Of a DNA stretch of 64,000 bases, positions 24,428-37,000 are shown in pieces. How positions within the stretch are numbered: the stretch's first letter is position 1; every line of letters starts with the position of its first letter. Both the position numbers and the translations under genes were made by a program. The notes under the pieces are model-generated. The model was not told where the DNA came from. It worked only from the letters and a program-made list of their open reading frames with translations, and did no database searches. Origin of the DNA: Zygaena filipendulae (Eukaryota > Arthropoda > Insecta > Lepidoptera > Zygaenidae); NCBI GenBank assembly GCA_907165275.2, contig OU015651.1:9260501-9324500 (forward strand). The letters are read 5' to 3'.

Positions 24428-25050
24428 TTAAGCTTGTGTTGGGGAAACCAAGCAACAATGGATATTTATACTATATATTTAATACACTACTATTTGTTAC
24501 ATTATGTATAGACTAGGAAGTGACATTTATCACACAGTGTCCAGGAGTCAGAATCTGGGACCTATTGGTTTATAGATGGCCTGGTGACCATTTGCACTAG
24601 TCCAGTAGAGTAATTTATATGGTGTGGCTAAATTAGGTGCAAAAAAGAAAAAAAAATACAAACAAAATAATCAAGAAGAAAACAACCTGTGAAGGCCCTC
24701 ACTGCTCAATCGCTTTACACACATATTGCTGTGTGTTGGTGTCTTTAAAATCAATGACCTCGATTGTCACTTGATTGAGCTGACCATTGCTTGCTGCTAT
24801 CTATGTGTGGCATGTGCCTTGTATATGTATTAGTTAACTGTGTGTATTGTGACTATTGTGTACCTTGTGAATGTAGTTGTTTTGTTTTTTCAATGAATTT
24901 ATTCTGAAAAACTACTGAACTTATAACATTATTTTTTCGCTTATCCTGTTTGTTACAACATATAATTTCAGCCCTGTAAATACTGGCAGCTCATTTTGCC
25001 ACATCTTATAGAGCTGTTATCTATTCATTTTATTATACTTATCATTTTAG

Positions 25051-28000
25051 GCAAATGAAAACAAAATGGTTACATCTAGCAAGCCAGTTGTACCAAGCAA
25101 CAATGAGGATGGAATAGGCATTGTAGCTACAATATATAAATTCTTTAAAAAGGTATGTAAAACTTCCTTAAACCCCTTTCCCTTCAATATATTCATATAT
25201 TTCAAGACTTGCCCGTTTGCCCGTATGACATAATCTAAGTTAGTGTTTAGAGCCTGGAGAAAAAACGTCATTTACAAATAAGTATTTTTATTTAAAGAAA
25301 ATAATGAGCTATTTATTTATTAACTGTTATTATATTAGCTTTTATCTGTATTTTAAAAAAGCTTGGTAACTGAGTCATCAATATAAACTATGGGAGACTA
25401 AAGAACGGGATGCCAAACTTTTAAGGGGCAACAAAAAATTTAAATTTAGATATACATTACTTTATTGCCCCAGAAGAAACCCAAAAAATTTACAAATAAA
25501 ATTAAATATTTTTTTATTGACTTTTACACTTGACTATTAAAATAATTAAACACATGAATGTGTTAAGGGGGGTGAAAAGGGGGTAAAAGTTTGTTTAGGA
25601 GTACCATTAGTTTAAATTGGTATTTGGACTCTTTTTTTCCAAACAAAAGGTTTTTGTGCATAACACACTGGGTAAAATTGTGAACCAGCTAGTTTGTTTA
25701 TAATTAGAATATTATGTATACTAGTTGTTCCCAGCGGTTTCGCCAGCGTTAATTTCGGAGATCCCGTGAGTATTTCGAGATAAAATTAGGTACTACACTA
25801 TATTTTTTTCTGTACCTACCATGATAACGTGTAGTATGCAAATCTTAATGTACTTTCACCCGCTTTAATTTTGGATTTCTCGTGGGAATTCCGGGATAAA
25901 ATGTACCCTATGTCCTTTTCTGTATCGCTGGAAATGTGTATGCTAAAGTTCATGATGATCGGTTGAGCCGTTGAGGCGTGAAAGAGTAATAAGCAAACTC
26001 TTTTTCGCATTTCTATTAGTAGTAAAGATTGACTGAATGTAAGTTAGATTATTTTAACTATGACTATAATTATTTTAAATATTGATTGAAATGCATAGAA
26101 CACAAGTTGAAAACACACAATATAATAAAGTAAATGATGAATCAATGATGAGTGACTTTGTAACAGACACTGGTCACTGTGACTCATTATGCTAGATGAA
26201 GAATTCGACCTTCACAAGTTAAACTTGAACACAAAAATATGTTAATCAATTTAGAAAATCGACACCTTAATCCTTAATCTTCATATATATGTATAAATCA
26301 CGTGTCACGTTGTATGTCCGCGATGGACTCCAAAACTACTGAACGGATTTTGATAAAATTTTATAACCATTTATAATACGGTCCAACTTAATAGATAGGA
26401 TAGTGTTTATCCCGGAATTCCCGCGGGAACTCTGGAATTAATACGGGGAACTGCTTATCACCGTAAACTACAGCACTTTTTTCCCGGAATTACCGCGGGA
26501 ACTCCGAAATTACCGCGGATGAAATTGCGGGGGACAGCTAGTTTAATATAACTTTAATTATAGGTACCCACACCTATAGGAGGAATAAAGAAAACCTCCA
26601 CCTCCATAACAATGCCACCATGGCACCTGGGATAGAAGACATTTTTAAATGTGCAAAAAGAGATTAATGCTTTCGTAATTACAGTGAAATGTATACAATA
26701 AATAAAAAATGTTAACACAAAAAGCTATTATAATAATAATTTCTACCTTTCTTATAAAAATAAGGGTGATTATTCTCAATTACTTTTAAAATTGGGTTAT
26801 AATCGTGATAATAGTTTTGCTTTGTTCGTGTGCTGTTAATGGTGTTAGTATCGCTAATTTACAGTATGAGGTGATGATTTGAGTGACTCGCCGAGCCTTG
26901 GCGCAAATACATACGCGGTGTTACTGCAGGAGAATGTTAATGTAAGCAAACTGATAACAATGACATCATTTCCCGCATGGCACCAGCATAATAATACCTA
27001 AGCACTGTACACAGTTTGCTATACTGCGTGTCGGCGGAAAACACGAGACTTCAGGAAAAAGTCAATACTTTTTTAAGTTATAAATTATAATTTAATAATA
27101 ATAATTCTTGAAAATTATCATCCAGTGCCACCTGGGCCTGGACCCAAATTAAGCAGAGCTTGTACTGTACCTATACCAGACAACTTATAGGTATACCGGT
27201 ATATCACTTGCGAACTTGAGAGAATAAATTTTTAAAACTATAAACACCAAAAAAACATTTAAAAACTTTAGGAATAGAAATACAAATGGCGAACTTAATG
27301 CCTTGCAGCATTTCTCTACCAGTTAACCATTGGAATTGACAAAGGAATAAAAAGAGTAGGGTGTGCAATTATTAATAATTAAAATTAAACTTATTTAATA
27401 GCTAATTAATAAACAAAAATTGGAGAAAACACGGTAATGAATAACTAAAAACTAAAAATTTTATGATTATATTTCATTTTTTTTTCATGATTAATCGTCG
27501 GGAGCGGCCTGACATGTTTTGAACTTCGAACTCACGGCGACCTTTTCAGGAGTCCTTCATCAGGGGTGAGTGAGTTTACGGTGGGATTTTCAATGCGGGA
27601 CGCACCTCGACCGTGCCATCACTCACCCCTGATGAAGGACTTCCGAAGAAGTCGCCGTGCCTGGCCGTTCCCAACGATTAGCCGTGATCAAGCTTAATAA
27701 TTGTGCTGTGCCATTCTGTATACCTTTAAATAACTTACATCAGACATTTTAGTAAAAAATAAAGTTTCATTTAACAATTGTATTACCACAATATACCTAT
27801 ATTTTTGGTAAAACTGTGGTTTTAGTTTCGCAATCCAGCAATAAATGATCGATAATCCCGTTAATAATAGACGTTAGGCAGTACTTAAGAGTTAAGGGTA
27901 TACTTTTACATAATATGCCCATTGACAATTTCGGCAAGGCGTAAGGTGAAACGTTAAAGCTTTTAGGCAGTGGGGTACCTATAGTTAAATTTATTTGCAC

Positions 28001-31000
28001 AGATAGCCACAGTGGGCGCGATATATTTGGTTGGTTATATGCAATGGAGCGTCGCGTGGCTGATCACGCCCGTCATCCTGTCCGTGCTGCGCGACCAGTG
28101 GCGCAAGGAGAGCGAGTACCGGCGCAGCCTGGCCAAAGCCGCCGCCACCGTGTCCGAGAAAGATTTCATTCTGGCTAAGCTCAACGACTTGCCTGCCTGG
28201 GTAAATCATTGTTTATATCAATTACTGTAGCGTTTGTATACGAATGTTTCGTTATAATAAGTACACAGGGTACAAATCTGATGATGCGCGATATACCTGA
28301 AAATATTACACTCGCCATTTATCTACATCTGTCCACTATGTCTATGAGATCTGTTTATTTGCTACGTGACAGCAGCTTGTTGCCGCCACAATAGGGTACT
28401 TGCATGAAGTTTTTTTTTTTTCAGTCTATTTTAAAGATATATGGCCTACTTAAACAAAGCAAGGAAAAGAAAAAAAATATGTGCATAAATTAAATAGAGC
28501 GTTTCAAAGTTCCTACTTTAGACCTTACCGCTGAACGCGGAATGACGTCACTAGTTCAAAATTATGCCTTATTAATCTGTGATAGAAATGTCACTGTCGT
28601 ATTGACAGGGTCATGTGACACTGAAAGACATAACTTCAATATCCAAAAGCGAAATTAAGGTTGAGCTGTATCGAGTTACTTCCAAAAGTTCCAGTAAATA
28701 ATCGAAATGCATCTTACCGATGCATTTTAAAGTAAAAAACTTCAGAAAATGGAAAATATGCGTTGACTGTATGCATTTAGTTTCTTTTGCCTTCTCTGAA
28801 AGAGGTAAATGTTTTCTAAAAAAATAAAAGTGACGTCATGTATCAAGCTTAGCTGTGATTGGTGTTTCGTTGCAACGTTCCGTTTCACAAAATTAAAAGT
28901 TGAATATTTTGGAAACTTGAAATTTTTTTTAGTAAATCTTTCACGATAACGCTTTTGTAAGGTGTGAAAATAGGTCTTAGGCTATTTTTAACACCCCTAG
29001 CGTGAATGGTAGCCAATCTCCAGAAATTTTTATTTTTTTGGACAAAATTTTACTTTGGAGTTCCTGCGGAGATTCCGAAACTCACGCGGGTGAAACCGCG
29101 GGGCACAGCTAGTTTACATATATTTGAGTCGAAACTTCATGACTATTTAAGATATTTTCCTGACGTGATACTTGTACTTATTATTATTATTATTTTTACA
29201 TCTTCAGGTATTCTTTCCTGATATTGAGAGAGCAGAATGGCTCAACAGGGTAAGCTAAGATTAGAAATTTTCACAAGTTTATGAAGAAAGCAGTCGCCAA
29301 TTAGTTATACGTGTATTGTTTAATATTGCAGATACTGCTTCAAGTATGGCCAAACGTGAACAATTACGCCCGCAGTCTGCTTAAGGACTCTATCGAACCC
29401 GCGGTAGCGGAGAGCTTGTCCAACTACAAACTGAAAGGCTTCAAGTTCGTACGAATGCTACTCGGCACCATCGTGAGTATTAACATACTGTTAATTTCAA
29501 AATCCAAATTACTATAATGTGTTATTATCATCAGAATCAGAGCTTACACCAAAGAGTATAATAATTAGATCCCGTATGGCTTAAGTTTTGGCTCTAGATA
29601 ACCTCAGCTCGACACAAATACCGGAAAGAAGAAAAAACGACCGAAAAGAAATACGATCAAAAAAAATACTTTAAAAAAACTTGGAAAAAAGAAAACAAAT
29701 CATTGTATTAAGTAGCTACATTAAAAAAGCACCATTTTTCGACTAAACATATTGACGCGATTATTGTTTATTGACATTCAAAGAGTATCTAACCACTACC
29801 TTTTGTTGACATCTACGTTACGTAATAATATTACCTATCTATCTAATATCTATCTATACATATAAAATGCTTTGTCCTGAATGACTGATGGATCAACATT
29901 CAACGCACAGCCTAAACCGCTGATCGTAGAGACCTGAAACTTGGACGGTGTGTTATGACTTAGGTAGCCGATAAGAAAGCGTTTTTGAAAATTCAACCCC
30001 TAAGGGGATGAAAAGGGGTTGCAAAGTTTGTATGGAACAATTCCGCGGGAACTTCGAAATTATCGCGGGTGAAACCGCGCGGGACAGCTAGTCTATGATA
30101 TAATCGAACGATGTCGCGACACACGAGTACGACACACCTCAGCACAATATGGTGACACGGGCTTTCTATTTTGTGTCGTATAATGTCAAAAAAAAACATA
30201 CGCGTCGAATTGAGTACCTCCTTTTTTGGGAAGTCGGTTTAAAAATTGTACTAGAATCAGAAATGGTCAATATTTAATTCGTTTATGAATGGTCGCTTTG
30301 CCACTCCTATTTGAGATGGGAACAAGTTTGAATTTTTATTTGAGACTAGCTGTCCCGCGCAGTTTCATCCGCGATAATTTCGGAGTTCTCGCTGAATTGT
30401 TCCATACAAACTTTGCCCCCCCCTTTTTACCCCCTTAGGGGTAACATTTCGAAAAATCAACTCTTATCGGATGCCTACGTCATACAAAGAACACAACCTC
30501 CAAGTTTCAGGTCTCTACGAGCAGCGGTTTAGGCTGTGCGTTGATCCATCAGTCATTGAGGACAAAGCATTTTATATGTATAGATAGATTGACTCATACC
30601 AATGACGCAGCGTGAATGGCTATTAGTCATATTATGACCGTGCTTTATTCGTACTCTAATCTTTTGAGTTCGCCACAAAATTCAATAAAGATAAAGTTTT
30701 ACAGTTGTTTCCACAATGATTGCAGGCGCCTCGGGTCGGCGGCATAAAAGTTTATGATAAAAATCTATCCAGAGATGAGATCATCATGGATATAGACTTG
30801 TTGTGAGTATTTGACAATTTTACACTAAGCAATTATTGGTTGGTACCCTGGGTTGGAGATGGGTTGTCCCTAAGCAATTATTAAGAACAGTACGTATGAA
30901 TTTGTTTAGATAATTTCGCTTTTATTCGTTTTCAGTTATGCTGGTGATTGCGATATATCCTTCGCTCTACAAGGCATTCGCGGCGGTATCAAGGATCTTC

Positions 31001-34000
31001 AGGTTAGATACCGTTCCCATTATTCTTCATTGTAAACGTGTAGGCTAATGTACTGATTCTGAAGCTGAACCTTACGGCCGCACTCAGAGTCGTTTTAATG
31101 GTTACTTAATTTTTAGTAAATAATTTAGAAACAAAACTGCCGCACTCAGACACTGAGTGCGGCAGCTTTGTTTTCAAAATCTTCACTACATAGTATACAA
31201 CTAGTAGTATACATAGTATACAGTCGCTTCCCGCTGTCTGTCTGTCCCTATGTATGTATAGATCTTTAAAACAACGCAACGGATTTTTATGCGGTTTTCA
31301 CCAATAAAGTTATTTATGAGGAAGGTTTATATCTATATTTTATCCTGAAAATCTCGCGGGAACTCCGAAATTACCGCGGGGGACAGCTAGTTACTTAAGT
31401 AATCAGCAATACGACTCTGAGTTGAAGCGTAATCCTTATCCAGGCACCATCACTGATTTGAAGACAGGTGTGTGTTTATGGCGACATATTGTTTTCCTCA
31501 ATTTGCAGATCCACGGTATGGTGCGAGTCGTGATGAAGCCTTTGATTACGAAAATACCTCTAGTGGGTGGTCTGCAAATATTCTTCTTAAACAATCCCTC
31601 CATTGATTTCAACTTGGTAGGCATCGCTGATGTACTCGACATGCCAGGCCTAAGGTATCTATTAATCATTTGTTTTTTTTTTGCCTCATACTTATATTTA
31701 AAATCTTATACCTACTCAATAAGAACAGCTAACTACCATTAACTTGTAGTTATGATGATAGAAAAAGTGTGATATAACTACAGTACAAATATTATACGGC
31801 TTTCCGGTTTTTTTCCTTCTCGCCAAATTTCATAATTCAACTAGGAATTACTAAAGATTACTTGATTCACTTGCAAGTTTTAAAATATGCGGCATAAACG
31901 ATCATATCCTACGATCGCGTGTTTGCGTTGACTTAGAAGTTGGATTTTTCACAGCTCCGAGAAATTGCTAATCTAATTAATAATAATTATTTCAACTTGG
32001 TACCACGCGATAATCAGAAGAAGGGCCATGATAGACAGATAGACAGACGGACAACAAAGTGATCCTATAAGGGTTCTTTTTTCTTTCGAGGTACGGAACC
32101 CTAAAAATAAAATCTAAAGTCGGTTGCTGTACCTATGTTACATCTATGTACATGTTCCGTTTGGGCGACGATGGAAAATACAATTGACGGATTTATAACC
32201 TACCCTCAGTGATATTTTACGCCGATGCATCATAGAGCAAGTTGCCAAAATGATGGTGCTTCCTAACAAGCTGCCGATCAAGCTGAGCGATGAAATACCC
32301 ACTGTTGACCTGCGGATGCCAGAACCAGAGGTGAGCGTGTTTATTATTTACAATATATAATAAAACTAGCTGTCCCGCGCGATTTAATCCGCGGTAATTT
32401 CGGAGTTCCCGCGGAGGCTGCGGGAAAAAAGTACAGTATTAGCTGTTCCCCGCATTAGTGCCGGAGTTCCCGCGGGAATTTCGTAATAAAAACTATCCTA
32501 TCTTTTAAGTTGGACCATATAAATGGTTACAAAATTTTGTCAAAATCCGTTCAGCATAGTTTCGGAGTCCATCGCGGACAAACAACGTGACATCTGATTT
32601 ATATATATTAAGATAAGATATATATATATATATATTAAGATTAAGATATACGAGAACATGGCCCATACCTACCAGCGCAAGATTTCCCTGGAGGATAATG
32701 ACTACTACGTGACGACACCTAAGTTCCCCCCCCCCTTCTCGCTCCCCCGTGACCAAGCGTGGTATTTTGAAGACTCCCTCCCCCCTTGAATGAGTCACGC
32801 ACGTAGTATGTCCATTGTCCATACGTGTGCGTTACCTCGAGACTTTTTATGTAGGTACGGCCGTTGCGTCCATGGCATCTCTTATTGATTGGTTAATGCT
32901 CTGTTCGTAAGTTAGTGTTGGCACATAGTTTGGTAAAATACTGATTTTTCACTAGCTGCAGTTCCACCCATATTAACAAGTTTTTTAGCCGATATGAAGA
33001 TTTTTTATTATGGTAATTCATGTTCTTCTGAGCTCCTATACAAAGTTCATCTCGATTTACAGACAGACATTTCGATTTTATCCATATTTGTTGTAATATA
33101 TCATTAAAAACTGCGTAAAATTTATTTTAGGGTGTTCTTCGTATTCACCTCGTGCAAGCTAAGAATCTCATGAAAAAAGATGTGTCCATGCTTGGTAAGT
33201 GTTGTTTGTTGCTTGTTCGTATTCAAGTTTGTAATATGTATTATGTATACAGTCAGCATCAAAAATATGTAAGCACCTTTGACAGTCATTGAACTTTTAT
33301 TACTATTGTAATAAGGTTCAACTTCAGCCAAGGTGATTGAATAGGTAATACTGACTCTACGCATATAGTACAACGTAGTAGTAGAAGCAACATTTTATTA
33401 TTGACTATTTCCTTGCGAACTTTGACTCAAACACGAAACTAACTAAAATTCTGTATATATAATCTGTCTGAATAACAATTCAAGTTACAAAATTCGCGGC
33501 GCATGATGATAGGTCTCAGGAAATCATCGTATAATTCGTATAAAATCCAAACCACAATAATACAATACCAAACTCAACTTTCTGCCTATTATAATTATAG
33601 TATTCCAGAGTCATATTATTCATTTACCTAAAGAGATATGTAATAAGGTCTCGGCGTACTGGATTGTTTCATCTACAGGTAAAGGTAAGTCGGACCCGTA
33701 CGCAATCATCACGGTGGGTGCGCAACAATGGAAGACGAAACACATCGACAATGACATCAACCCCCGCTGGGACTTCTGGTGTGAGGTGAGTGGGAGATGA
33801 TACTTTTCATTAAACAACTTATAAAGCACAAGCAACACTTAATTCTTCTTTCCTATCATAGTGTTCAGTTGTTATTTAGACGCTTATCACATCTTTTATA
33901 ATAAAAGCTTGAAGAGTTCTTCATCTTTTATCTTACATACATTATGCCGTATTTGAATAGCACAGTTAGCGCTCTTTATTATTTAATCTAATATTTAATT

Positions 34001-37000
34001 TAATTTAATAGTACCTACTCTATTTTATAATACGCGGTAAATGTGACAGAGGTATTACAAAAGTAGCGTCACTAAATAGTCTTTCAAGATACGGGCAGTA
34101 GCATGGTCACAAATTGGTTTGGTGACAGATGATGTTTTATAAAAGTTATATGACTTCTAATGAAAAATTCATCGTCATGTGACTGACTAATGTGGCTCAT
34201 GTTCTGGGACCGTATTTTTGAATCGTTCTTTATTTTCGCTCATACATTTTTTATTATTCACATGCGAATCTTGCAATAGGCTTGTTTCCACTAAAAATAA
34301 ATCGGATGGCTTTGGATTTCTAAAGATTAACCATGTTAATAAGTAAACAAAAAAATAACTTTTCTATTAAAATAAAAGGTTATAATATTTTTTGGAAAAT
34401 AAAATCGACAAAATGAGGCGTTTAATCACGCGACATTAAACACCAATCAGAGAAGCGCCTGGAAGCGTGACGTCACGCCCCTCGGAACGAGCGCAAAACA
34501 CTATGTTGCAGCTGTCATTTTCGTATAAACTTCGAGTTTTCAGCAATAAATCATAAAACTCTGTCCCGCGTGGTTTCACCCGCGATAATTTCGAAGTTCC
34601 CGCGGAATTGTTTCACAAACTTTGCAACCCCTTTTCATCCCCTTAGGGATTGGTCCATGTCTTAGGGGTTAAATTTTCAAAAATCCTTTCTTATCGGATG
34701 CCTACGTCTTAAAAAGAACACACCCTCCCAGGTCTCTACGATCAACGGTTTAGGCTGTGCGTTGATCCACCAGTCATTCTGGACAAAGCATTTTATATGT
34801 ATAGATGTATGGTATATTATGGTAGATTTTGCCAAATTCATGTCTTTTACTATACATTTATAAATAGATACATCAAGTTGTGTTTAATACTTACATCAAA
34901 ATGATCTTCACAGAAATAAATTGTGGAATCAGTTGATAAAGTAAGAGCATCTTGCCTCCTTGCCATTTTTAACCACTTTCTTCGTATTTGTTTATTGTTC
35001 GGAACGTATATGAATAATTTGTTTTGCGTTTTTATCGTTGTACTTTTACATTGGGGCGCCATACAGTATTCATAATACGAGTAATTCATTATTTATTAAA
35101 AAACACAATTGACTGTCATAAACAAACACGGCTGTTTCGTGAGACGTGACGTCATTCAAGACGCCATGATAGTCTTGGCCTTTTTCGCGGTTTTCAAGTT
35201 CATTTCTAAAAACCCAAAATACTAATATAAAAAACCTATTTTTCTTAAAATAATATATTTTGGGGTAAAATAAATGCCAAGCTATAGTTTTAAACTAATT
35301 TTCAAATTTTTCAACTAGCCTATTCCGTGTACCTACGAAAAGTAATTCGAGCGATTCAAAAATACGGCCCCTGAGCGCGCAATAAGCAAACTATTTTGTA
35401 GTAGTTAATTAAGCTTCATGACTTGTCTTGATTGTGTCCACTATTTTTACTAACCCTTTACAGTTTGCAGCATAAAGTTTATTATAGTACCTACTTATTA
35501 CGATTTTTATGTAATATATAAGGGCGTATTGGGGATAAGTGGTGGTAGGATTGCCAATGTAAAAAAAATATTGAACTTTCGTTCAGAAAAAAAAACTACT
35601 GAATAATAATTCAGTGGTTTAACTACTAAAAATATAAAATTATTTTTACACAATATTTACCATTTTCTTGCGTCTCATTTATGCTGTATTCCTATTTTCT
35701 TGCTAACTAAAAAAATATGAGTATCTACGTATAATAAGCAAATGGCTACACTAACACAATATTGTTACTGGAATTCAATTCAAATTTACGTTCACAGTGT
35801 AAACTTATTTTTATACTTCGCGTAGCTTATACTATTGCCTTCTACACAAGCTTCTAGCATTCTACGTATACTTCAAAATATTGAAGCCGCTGATAGATGT
35901 TGGCCCAGCCTCCATAAACAAGGCAAATGCATAAGTTAGGTTAATTCGAATAAAAAAAAATAAAAAAAAAACAGTTAAAACGGTTTGTTTTAACTATACC
36001 TACACACAGATGTGCTCGTCTTGTGGACCGAATAAAGACAAAAGTCGATAAGCGAATGCAAAGTATAAGTCGAGTGAACTCTCCACTATAGTTGGTATTG
36101 ACCTTCAATTACATGCATTGGTCCAACATCTTTTAACGTCTTCATAGGTTACTTTATGCAGTATTTGTATGATTCATTCAGTGTCAGATATACTATCAAA
36201 TGTAATTAATAAATAAATTATAATAAATAAAACTATGGATAAAAGTTTATAAAAAACGACCGTAAGTCAGCAATACTGCATTAGGTATTCAATGTATAAG
36301 CATACCTACTGACATTACCATATTCCAATAATAATAATTGGATTTATGACGCGGTTTTTATTTTTGATATTAGTAAGTACGGTTGACTAAGCGCTTCATT
36401 ACATTCGTCACGAATAAAATACCTATACCTGAAGTTTATCAGTTGTAGAAAGTTCTAGTGCGAGGACTAACTTACTGAATTTTGTATCTCTTGATGAAAA
36501 TCGCATTATAAGGCTTTCTAGTACTCTGCGTCCTCTGCGTCTTTGATGGGACGGCAGTACAATTTTTAATTGTAGTCAAATTTAAAACTGTTCATTATCC
36601 CTCTTATCTCATAGCTTATTGAACTGATTTACTTGTCTGAGCAATGTGCTTGAGCATACTGCCGATAATGTTTTGTGTGAGGACGTGTATAATATAGCTT
36701 TTAACGCGGGATATCGCCGAGGCGGTGCTCTGCAGAACGTGGTAACATACATTAATGCATTGCAAATTAATGAATGGATTAAAAAAAAAAATTGGCTTTT
36801 ATAACTTTCGGAACCGCGATGAAAACAAAATGTCTCGTTTGCAAGTAGATGTGAATTTGTTTTTGTTTTCCTCACTTATGTTTGCCTCGGACTTTTTGGC
36901 GTAAAGGCGCTTGTAATGCAAGCAATGGGTCAGGCGTTGGAGATAGAGGTGTTCGACAAAGACGAGGGCAACAACGACGACAAGCTCGGCAGGTGAGTGC

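Larger units (their letters stand above)
16921..25050. other. Transposon-rich intergenic region before Esyt2
   Basis: About 8 kb without a recognised host exon. It holds a small inverted-repeat element (17294-17522), a GC-rich patch (17880-18020), a small hAT-like hairpin (18237-18329), a PIF/Harbinger-like relic (18789-19510), a hAT-like half-element (about 19885-20042), a complete hAT-like element (20156-21738), a small hairpin element (22221-22316) and the TAGTACGGG element (22681-24427). The E-Syt promoter and any 5' untranslated exon must lie here or in the 500 bases before 25051, but I cannot place them. Confidence 0.6.

Noticed and set aside
32725..32790. Poly-C tracts as a regulatory element
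   Set aside because: They sit in a degenerate region of an E-Syt intron next to a retroposon copy. A C-run alone does not support a function.
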